DNA of 33,076 bases from GCA-003244245 sp036494005. Lineage in GTDB: Bacteria > Actinomycetota > Actinomycetes > Mycobacteriales > Pseudonocardiaceae. This document shows, in pieces, positions 24,195-33,076 of this stretch. Numbering within the stretch: the stretch's first letter is position 1; each line of letters opens with the position of its first letter. The DNA lies in assembly GCA_036494005.1 (NCBI GenBank), contig DASXOV010000048.1:1-33076 (forward strand), in the 5' to 3' direction. Made by a program: the position numbers and the translations under genes. A model generated the notes under the pieces. It saw nothing but the letters and a program-made list of their open reading frames with translations, did not search any database and was not told the origin of the DNA.

Positions 24195-25175
24195 ATGCTC
24201 GCCTATGCCGCACGTCGCATGCTCGTCTCGGTGCCGATCCTCGTCCTCGCGACGTTCGTGGTCTTCGTCATGGTGTCGTGGGCGGGTGATCCGCTGTCGA
24301 ACCTCAGAGCCCGCAATCCTCCGCCGCCACCCCGTTCCCTGGAGCTCGAAGCGGCCCGGCTGCACCTCAACGAGCCGCTGGTCATCCGTTACTGGCACTG
24401 GATCATCGGTGTGGTGCACGGCGACTTCGGGCCTTCGGTGCAAACCACCCAGGTGATCGGTCCCGAACTCGTCCATCGGTTCCTGGTCACGTTCCGGCTG
24501 ATCGCGCTGGCGATGGTCGTGGCGTTGCTGCTGGCGGTGGTCGTCGGGGTGATCAGTGCGGTCAAGCAGTATTCGCGGACCGACTACACCTTCACCTTCT
24601 TCGGGTTTCTCTTCCTGGCCATGCCGGCGTTCTGGTTCGCGATCCTGCTCAAGGAAGCAGGCATCAGCGTCAACCAGACGGTGGGCCAGCAGGTGTTCTT
24701 CACCATCGGGGACAGTTCCGTCTACGTCGAGGGTGGTGGCTGGGCCACGTTCACCGACATCGTCGGCCACATGGTCCTGCCCACCATCACCCTGGCCTTG
24801 GTGTCGTTCGCGGCGTGGAGCCGTTTCCAGCGGGCTTCGATGCTGGAGGTGCTCGGCAGCGACTATGTCCGGCTGGCCAGGGCCAAAGGGCTCCCGCGTC
24901 GACAGGTGATGGTCCGCCACGCCCTGCGCACCGCGCTGATCCCGCTGGTCACCGTCACCGCGCTGGATCTCGGCGCGATCATCTCCGGTGCCGTCCTCAC
25001 CGAGAACGTGTTCCAGTGGCGCGGGGCGGGCAGCTTCCTGCTCGACTCGATCCAGCGCGACGACGTCTACGCCGTATCCGGCTGGCTGCTGGTGTCGGCG
25101 ACCTTCATCATTCTGTTCAACCTGGCCGCTGACCTGCTCTATGCCGTGCTCGATCCGAGGATCCGCTATGCGTGA
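24195..25175 (+). CDS. peptide ABC importer permease, DppB type
   Basis: ATG 24195 follows AGGAAG at about six bases. The 326-residue protein opens with helix MLVSVPILVLATFVVFVMVS and carries the family motif LHLNEPLVIRYWHWIIGVVHGDFGPSV. The coupling loop is SDYVRLARAKGLPRRQVMVRHALRTALIP and the end ADLLYAVLDPRIRYA. Compared with the minus-strand DppB-type protein the plan and many motifs are shared, but it has its own insert (SVNQTVGQQVFFTIGDSSVYVEGGGWATF) in the same periplasmic place. The next gene starts inside its last codons, with an eight-base overlap. Confidence 0.93.
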   Translation: MLAYAARRMLVSVPILVLATFVVFVMVSWAGDPLSNLRARNPPPPPRSLELEAARLHLNEPLVIRYWHWIIGVVHGDFGPSVQTTQVIGPELVHRFLVTFRLIALAMVVALLLAVVVGVISAVKQYSRTDYTFTFFGFLFLAMPAFWFAILLKEAGISVNQTVGQQVFFTIGDSSVYVEGGGWATFTDIVGHMVLPTITLALVSFAAWSRFQRASMLEVLGSDYVRLARAKGLPRRQVMVRHALRTALIPLVTVTALDLGAIISGAVLTENVFQWRGAGSFLLDSIQRDDVYAVSGWLLVSATFIILFNLAADLLYAVLDPRIRYA

Positions 25176-26109
25176 CCGAATCGTGAACGGTGCGGCGGGC
25201 GGCGCGGCACCGGCAGGGACCGAACCCGGGGCCGGCGCGGAGCGGGAGTTCGCCGTCGCCGAGCGCAGCCAGACGCAGCTCGTGCTGCGGCGTTTCCTGC
25301 AGCACAAACTGGCCGTGGCCAGCCTGATCGTGTTCCTGGCCATCGTGGCGCTGGCCTTCGTCGGCGGCTGGTTGTGGAAATACTCCGTGTCGGACTACAC
25401 CCCGGACAACTCGGTGCCGCCGTCCCTGGAGCACCCGTTCGGCACCGATGCCGCCGGACTGGACCTGTTCGCCCTCGTGCTGCGCGGCACCCAGATATCG
25501 ATCGGGATCTCGGTGCTGGTCGCGCTGTTCTCCACCGTGGTGGGCACGCTGTGGGGTGCCGTCGCCGGTTACTACCGCGGTGCGGTCGACACCGTGATGA
25601 TGCGCATCGCCGACCTCATCCTCACCCTGCCGCTGCTCGCGGTCGCCGCGGTTCTCGGGCACAACGCGGATGGCTCCTGGTGGCTGATCGCGCTGGTGAT
25701 CGCCGGGCTGCAGTGGGCCTACGTCTCCCGCGTCGTGCGCGGAGTGGTGCTCTCGTTGCGGGAGAAGGAGTTCATCGAGGCGGCCAGGGCACTGGGCGCG
25801 AGCGATTCCCGGATCATTCTCCGGCATCTCATTCCCAACGCACTCGGCGCGGTCATCGTGAACGCCACGGTCCTGGTGGCGATCGCGATCCTGCTGGAGA
25901 CGGCGTTGTCCTACCTGGGCTTCGGCGTCCGCCCACCGGACACCTCGCTCGGCTTGCTGGTCACCCAGGCGCAGACCGCGGTGGAGACCCGGCCGTGGCT
26001 GTTCTACTTCCCCGGTCTGTTCATCATCCTGATCGCGCTGACGATCAACTTCATCGGGGACGGCCTGCGGGACGCCTTCGATCCCCACCAGACGAAGGTC
26101 AGGGCATGA
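25168..26109 (+). CDS. peptide ABC importer permease, DppC type
   Basis: ATG 25168 overlaps the DppB-type gene by eight bases; the long open frame upstream is a shadow. The 313-residue product has a 45-residue cytosolic head ending LVLRRFLQHKLAV, then helices starting SLIVFLAIVALAFVGGWLW. The HPFGTDAAGLDLFALVLRG loop is the DppC/OppC marker, and the coupling loop is KEFIEAARALGASDSRIILRHLIPN. The C-terminus ends GDGLRDAFDPHQTKV. It overlaps the first ATPase gene by four bases (ATGA), so translation is coupled along the operon. It pairs with the DppB-type protein in the membrane. Confidence 0.93.
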   Translation: MRDRIVNGAAGGAAPAGTEPGAGAEREFAVAERSQTQLVLRRFLQHKLAVASLIVFLAIVALAFVGGWLWKYSVSDYTPDNSVPPSLEHPFGTDAAGLDLFALVLRGTQISIGISVLVALFSTVVGTLWGAVAGYYRGAVDTVMMRIADLILTLPLLAVAAVLGHNADGSWWLIALVIAGLQWAYVSRVVRGVVLSLREKEFIEAARALGASDSRIILRHLIPNALGAVIVNATVLVAIAILLETALSYLGFGVRPPDTSLGLLVTQAQTAVETRPWLFYFPGLFIILIALTINFIGDGLRDAFDPHQTKVRA

Positions 26110-27175
26110 CACCCGCCGATCCCGGCCCGGACAGTGGCACACCGGTTGAGGTCGTGCTCGACATCGACAACCTGCAGGTGGCGTTCCCCACCGACGACGG
26201 GCTGGTCCAGGCCGTGCGTGGGGTGAGCTACCAGCTCCGTCGTGGTCAGGTGCTCGGCATCGTCGGCGAGTCGGGGTCCGGCAAGTCGGTGACGTCGCTG
26301 GCCACGATGGGACTGCTGCCCGGCTCCGCTCAGGTCTCCGGGTCGGTCCGGCTGGACGGCGCCGAGTTGCTCGGGGCGTCGGACTCCGAGCTCAGCCGGG
26401 TGCGTGGCCGCCGGATCTCGATGATCTTCCAGGACCCGATGACCTCACTGAACCCGGTCTACACCGTCGGCGACCAGATCGTCGAGGCCATCCGGGCACA
26501 CCACGATGTGCGGCGGGACGCGGCGTTGCGCCAGGCGGTGGAGTTGCTCGATCTGGTCAGCATCCCCAACCCGGCGCAGCGGGTGCGCAGCTACCCGCAT
26601 GAGCTCTCCGGAGGAATGCGCCAGCGGGTGGTGATCGCGATCGCGGTGGCGAACCGGCCCGATGTGATCATCGCCGACGAACCCACCACTGCGCTGGACG
26701 TGACGGTGCAGGCGCAGATCCTGGAGGCACTGCGCACCGCGAAGGCCCAGACCGGTGCCGCCATGGTGCTCATCACCCATGATCTCGGCGTTATCGCGGG
26801 TGAGGCCGACCGGGTGCTGGTGATGTACGCGGGACGGGTCGTCGAGGCAGGTAGCGTCGAGGAGATCTTCTACATCCCGCGGATGCCGTACACGCTGGGA
26901 CTGCTGGGCAGCCTGCCCCGGCTCGACGTGCGGACCGAGCGGCTCAACCCGATCAGCGGGTCGCCGCCTTCGGCGGTGAACCTGCCGCCGGGCTGTCCGT
27001 TCATGCCGCGCTGCCCGATGGCCGGTGAGCCGTGCGCGTCCGAGGAACCACCGCTGGAACCGGCCGACACCCGTGGACATCTGTCGGCGTGCCACTTCAG
27101 CGCGCACCTGGCCGGGGTGCAACCGGGTGATCTGTTCCGGCCGGTCTCCCGCGACGCCGACGCCGCGGAGGTGTC

Positions 27176-27182
<7 letters not shown>
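26106..27182 (+). CDS. peptide ABC importer ATPase, DppD type
   Basis: ATG 26106 overlaps the permease stop. The 358-residue ATPase has Walker A GESGSGKSVTS, Q-loop FQDPMTSLNP, signature LSGGMRQRV, Walker B VIIADEPTTALD and switch His ITHDLG. The C-terminal Oligo_HPY-type domain carries Cys residues in CPFMPRC, EPC and ACHF, the four-Cys set of these ATPases. The tail GVQPGDLFRPVSRD lines up with DASDLFADGRP in the linker of the fused minus-strand ATPase. It overlaps the next ATPase gene by seven bases. It hydrolyses ATP in the cytosol as a heterodimer with the DppF-type partner. Confidence 0.94.
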
Positions 27183-28185
<1,003 letters not shown>

Positions 28186-28189
<4 letters not shown>

Positions 28190-28208
28190 CCCAGCGGTGC
28201 CGGGCTAC
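28186..28208. terminator. bidirectional terminator-like hairpin at convergent gene ends
   Basis: GTAGCCC (28186-28192) and GGGCTAC (28202-28208) form a perfect seven-base stem around a nine-base loop. The left arm contains the TAG of the DppF-type gene and the right arm contains the TAG of the OsmC-family gene on the other strand. The position between convergent genes suits a bidirectional terminator; no U-run follows on either side, as is common in actinomycetes. Confidence 0.55.
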
Positions 28209-28717
28209 TCCGCGCGGTGCAGGTCCATGCTGATGTCCACGCCACCGTGCAGGGTCTGGTAGATGACGCAGTAGCGCTCGGTGAGTCTGGCCAGGGTGGC
28301 CAGCTGCCCGTCGTCGGCGTCGGCGTCCAGGGTGATCTCGACCCGGATCCGCCGGAAGCCGACCTGCACCTGCCGGTCCACCCCGAGGGTGCCGCGGAAG
28401 TCCAGGTCACCGTGGGCATGCACGGTTCCACCACGGACCGGCAGCTCCAGCGACGTCGCCACCGCGCGCAACGTGACTCCGGCGCAGGCCACCAGCGCCT
28501 CCAGCAACATGTCACCCGAGCACAGCTGCGTGCCGTCCCCGCCGGCTGCGGGATGCAGCCCGGCTTCGGCCAGCACGGTTGCGGTCCGCACCCGGCAGGC
28601 CACCCCGGTGCCGTCCAGCTCACCGTCGGCGCTCAGCGTGACCATCGCGCTGCCCGCGTCGTCGCGGTACCGCTCCTTGAGCGGGGTCTGGAGCTGCCGC
28701 AATGCCGCTGCGTCCAC
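28205..28717 (-). CDS. OsmC/Ohr-family protein
   Basis: The 170-residue product matches the OsmC superfamily, thiol peroxidases acting on organic or fatty-acid hydroperoxides with a cysteine pair. The first conserved Cys is in GDMLLEALVACAGVTLRAVA, at the start of the long central helix, and the second is in LTERYCVIYQTL. The strand RRIRVEITLDADADDGQLATLARL lies between them. An extra Cys occurs in GTQLCSGD. The start ATG 28717 fits the family length; no strong ribosome site was found. The gene is convergent with the importer and alone in its transcript. The peroxidase role follows from the family; the electron donor is unknown. Confidence 0.87.
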   Translation of the reverse strand: MDAAALRQLQTPLKERYRDDAGSAMVTLSADGELDGTGVACRVRTATVLAEAGLHPAAGGDGTQLCSGDMLLEALVACAGVTLRAVATSLELPVRGGTVHAHGDLDFRGTLGVDRQVQVGFRRIRVEITLDADADDGQLATLARLTERYCVIYQTLHGGVDISMDLHRAE

Positions 28718-28947
28718 CGGCGTCCTCTCGTGCGATCCACGTCCCGCCCGGCAGTTCTACCACGCGGAACGCGGCGTCAGGGCGATCCGGCAGGACGTGC
28801 TGCCGCCGATGGCCGCGTCGAGGGTGTTCTCCGCGCCACACGAGTGACGTGCACCGATTGTGCCGCCCGGGTGGGTACGGCGGTTTGACGTGGTAAGTCC
28901 GGGGCATGACTCTCGGGCAGCAAGGGGCTGCCGGGGAGAGGGTGCAC

Positions 28948-29286
28948 ATGGATGTCGACATCACGGAGATCCCGACGTCCTGGCTGCTGTGCCGCTGGCG
29001 ACATCGTCATGCGTTCGACGCCGGCCAGCTCGAACTTGACGGCCGCACCGTGGCGAGGTGGTCGGCGAGATGCGAGCGCTGCGACACGGTGAGCAAGGTC
29101 GACTACAAAGTGACCCGCTCCGGGAGCAAGGTGAAGAAGATCGAACGCGCCTCCACGATGATCACCTACGAGTGGACCGAGGACTACCGGCGGCTCATGC
29201 ACATGGTCACCTCAGCGGACGCCTGCCAGGAGGTGCTGCGGCGGCAGATCGAGGGCTACCTGCAGGCGGTACCAGCGGGGGCGTGA
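28948..29286 (+). CDS. conserved-looking hypothetical protein with a Cys knuckle
   Basis: ATG 28948 lies about six bases after GGGGAGAG, better than the ATG at 28906 in the same frame. The 112-residue product runs ITEIPTSWLLCRWRHRHAF, then LELDGRTVARWSARCERCDTVSKVDYKV, a Lys-rich stretch GSKVKKIERAS and a helix EDYRRLMHMVTSADACQEVLRRQIEG. CERC and the two earlier basic/Cys clusters could bind a metal. No membrane segment is present. I do not recognise the family; similar small proteins with WLLCRWxH openings would be expected in actinomycete accessory or phage-like regions, but that is a guess. Confidence 0.55.
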   Translation: MDVDITEIPTSWLLCRWRHRHAFDAGQLELDGRTVARWSARCERCDTVSKVDYKVTRSGSKVKKIERASTMITYEWTEDYRRLMHMVTSADACQEVLRRQIEGYLQAVPAGA

Positions 29287-29525
29287 CCCAGAATGAGCAT
29301 CTCGTTCCCGCCGCGCTGGAACTCGTAGTCCACCCGACGCAGCCGGGAGCTGACTCCGTGGCCGCCCAGCTGGGCCAGAAGCCGGTCGAGTTCGTCGAAT
29401 CGCTCGCCGTAGGTGAACAGCAGATGCGAGCTGAGTACCAGGTCGAAGCAGCACACCGTGGCGGACGAGGACGGGTCACCCGGTGTCGGCCGGGGCTCAC
29501 GGTAGCGACCATGCAACCCGGCCAG
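29256..29525 (-). pseudogene. C-terminal remnant of a SAM-dependent methyltransferase
   Basis: One minus-strand frame reads LAGLHGRYREP, a disordered patch, then FDLVLSSHLLFTYGERFDELD and SSRLRRVDYEFQRGGNEMLIL. The FDLVLSSHLLFTY strand-helix and the closing RVDYEFQRGxxEML strand are characteristic of one actinobacterial class I methyltransferase group. Normally about 60 residues carrying the helix and the FPL strand lie between them; here they are nearly adjacent. The SAM-binding N-terminal part is absent. The frame runs from a different gene context and has no start of its own. I infer an internally deleted, 5'-truncated relic. Confidence 0.5.
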
Positions 29526-29542
29526 TGGTCTTCGAAGCTCCG

Positions 29543-29669
29543 GTGGTCCCTGGAGAAGCCCGGCCACAACGCGCTCGTTCGAGTCGACGGCTCCCTGCTG
29601 GAAGAATGTGGCGGCGCGAATCCTCTCCTCGGCGGTCGCTGATACTATCAATGCACTGGAATAACTCTC
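29543..29669 (-). pseudogene. out-of-frame C-terminal tail of the MEDS-domain gene
   Basis: In the frame one step away from the MEDS gene, ESYSSALIVSATAEERIRAA, followed by TFFQQGAVDSNERVVAGLL, continues where related proteins read ...VIP-x-ESYSAL-x(n)-ERLRAIA-x-LQQKA. The DNA GAGAGTTATTCCA encodes RVIP in one frame and ESYS in the other. A slip or deletion between two formerly adjacent copies of that 13-mer would explain the loss of frame. This is inference from the expected family tail. Confidence 0.4.
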
Positions 29670-30406
29670 GAGTGCTGCCCGCAAATCTTTCGAAATCGCT
29701 CGGCGCTCGGGGCTGTGTCGAAGGCGCTTTTTGGGTACGCGCAGAACAGCGAGAACAGGTGGGTGGTGGCAAGATCGTTCCAGAGGTCTTCTAATGCGAT
29801 GGCGGCGGCATTGCCCTGGTCCCACAGCACGGCGACCATTTCACCGTAGATTCGGACATCGCGTGGCCCCTCTGCCACGCGGGAAATGAGCTTCCCCATG
29901 GCGGTTCTGAAGCGCGCCGCGTCCGGCGTGCCCTGCACCATGAACCTCGACATGGCTTCGGACGCGTCCAGTGCAATGTAGCGCCCGCATCGCTGGGCCT
30001 CACGGAGGTCGATGCCCGCTTCGGTGAGGACGCGGGCGTAGAAGTCCCGGTGGTAGGCAGTGGCAACGATGATGGCAGCATTGCCGGCGAGGAGGCCCGG
30101 CGCGAGGAATTCCCGCACGGAGTCCATGAGGGAGGCTTCTGTCTCGTAGAATCCGACCACATGCGAATGGCCCTCGAGGGCGACATTGTCGTCACGCTGT
30201 GGCTCGTTCGCCGTCAGGCTGCGGGTCCCGTCCTGGCCGTGGTCCATCGTCGTGTTCAGTCTGGCCAGGCGATCGGCGAGATCGCGGTGACCGATCCGAT
30301 ACAGACCGCCGGTCCGCCGGACGCCGAGACGCTTGGCCCAGGTGCTGTCGAGGATGACGGAGCCATTCGGCCGGTGCGGACGGTGGTTCTGCTGGTAAGG
30401 GACCAT
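29648..30406 (-). CDS. MEDS-domain protein, probably frameshifted at its C-terminus
   Basis: ATG 30406 follows a G-rich site (GGGGGG) at nine bases; the product has 252 residues. After an 80-residue basic, unstructured head comes a full MEDS (DcmR-type sensory) domain. HVVGFYETEASLMDSVREFLAPGL, AAIIVATAYHRDFYARVLTEAG, GRYIALDASEAMSRFMVQGTPD, RIYGEMVAVLWDQGNAAAIALEDLWNDLA and LFSLFCAYPKSAFD are all present. MEDS proteins of actinomycetes are sensors or partners of anti-sigma and kinase pathways. Here the frame ends at ...HSRVIPVH, but the next frame continues with ESYSSALIVSATAEERIRAATFFQQ, the tail expected in this family, so a frameshift near 29655-29670 is likely. Third-position GC is lower than in the importer genes. 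Confidence 0.7.
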   Translation of the reverse strand: MVPYQQNHRPHRPNGSVILDSTWAKRLGVRRTGGLYRIGHRDLADRLARLNTTMDHGQDGTRSLTANEPQRDDNVALEGHSHVVGFYETEASLMDSVREFLAPGLLAGNAAIIVATAYHRDFYARVLTEAGIDLREAQRCGRYIALDASEAMSRFMVQGTPDAARFRTAMGKLISRVAEGPRDVRIYGEMVAVLWDQGNAAAIALEDLWNDLATTHLFSLFCAYPKSAFDTAPSAERFRKICGQHSRVIPVH

Positions 30407-30449
30407 GGGTATCGTCCCCCCTTCTCCATTCGTGGGGCTATGTGCCCCC

Positions 30450-30514
30450 GCTGGTTCCACCTGGGACCAGCGTGCGCGCGGCCGGAGCCGGCGATGCGAG
30501 TAGCCGACTACTCG
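30450..30514 (-). terminator. two hairpins downstream of the LuxR-family gene
   Basis: CGAGTAG/CTACTCG (30497-30503, 30508-30514) is a perfect seven-base stem with a CCGA loop, 24 bases beyond the regulator stop. A second stem, GCTGGTTCC/GGGACCAGC (30450-30458, 30463-30471), has one wobble pair and a four-base loop. Both lie between the regulator and the downstream MEDS gene on the same strand. They could terminate the first transcript or act as operators for the second. No U-run is seen. Confidence 0.45.
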
Positions 30515-30537
30515 GATCGACGGGTACCTGGCCGGGG

Positions 30538-33076
<2,539 letters not shown>

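Noticed and set aside
28702..28947. Open frames on both strands between the OsmC-family gene and the gene at 28948
   Set aside because: All are short, without a ribosome site or motif; the stretch is best read as a divergent promoter region.

Overview
The window is high-GC actinobacterial DNA. The typA gene is followed directly by an lpqW-type lipoprotein gene, as in mycobacteria, and the lipoproteins, LolA-like protein and large LuxR regulator are also of actinobacterial type. I read it as a Mycobacteriales/Pseudonocardiaceae-like chromosome. The genus cannot be fixed from the sequence alone. No tRNA, rRNA, CRISPR array or complete insertion sequence was seen.

Layout. 1-2450 is gene-poor: a partial minus-strand gene at the left edge, a 5'-truncated PheT-like tRNA-binding domain, a four-helix membrane protein, a tiny membrane zinc-ribbon-like protein and a small hypothetical gene. 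2617-3757 holds a lipoprotein and a pterin-4a-carbinolamine dehydratase. 3890-9511 is an envelope signalling module: a translationally coupled LolA-like/ABC ATPase/ABC permease operon facing a response regulator and a sensor histidine kinase. The kinase reads straight into a C-terminal Nudix hydrolase domain. The divergent promoter between the two arms carries phased CTGAGA repeats. 9611-15181 holds typA, lpqW and a second orphan family-5 solute-binding lipoprotein.

15184-28189 is dominated by two complete peptide-type (Dpp/Opp) ABC importers arranged back to back around 21964-22297. The minus-strand system has a fused double ATPase, with its binding protein and a DUF3592-like membrane protein at the end. 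The plus-strand system has its binding protein first, then two permeases and two separate ATPases. With LpqW and the orphan protein, four family-5 binding-protein homologues lie within 12.5 kb.

28205-33076 contains an OsmC-family protein, a small Cys-containing hypothetical protein, a decayed stretch with a methyltransferase remnant and a probably frameshifted MEDS-domain gene, and a very large LuxR-family regulator. The regulator runs off the right edge into a 37-base poly-C run that looks like a sequencing or assembly artefact.

The points most worth following up are the kinase-Nudix fusion, the phased operator in front of it, the fused/split ATPase pair in the two divergent importers, the frameshifted MEDS gene, and the two convergent gene ends whose stop codons both lie within inverted repeats.
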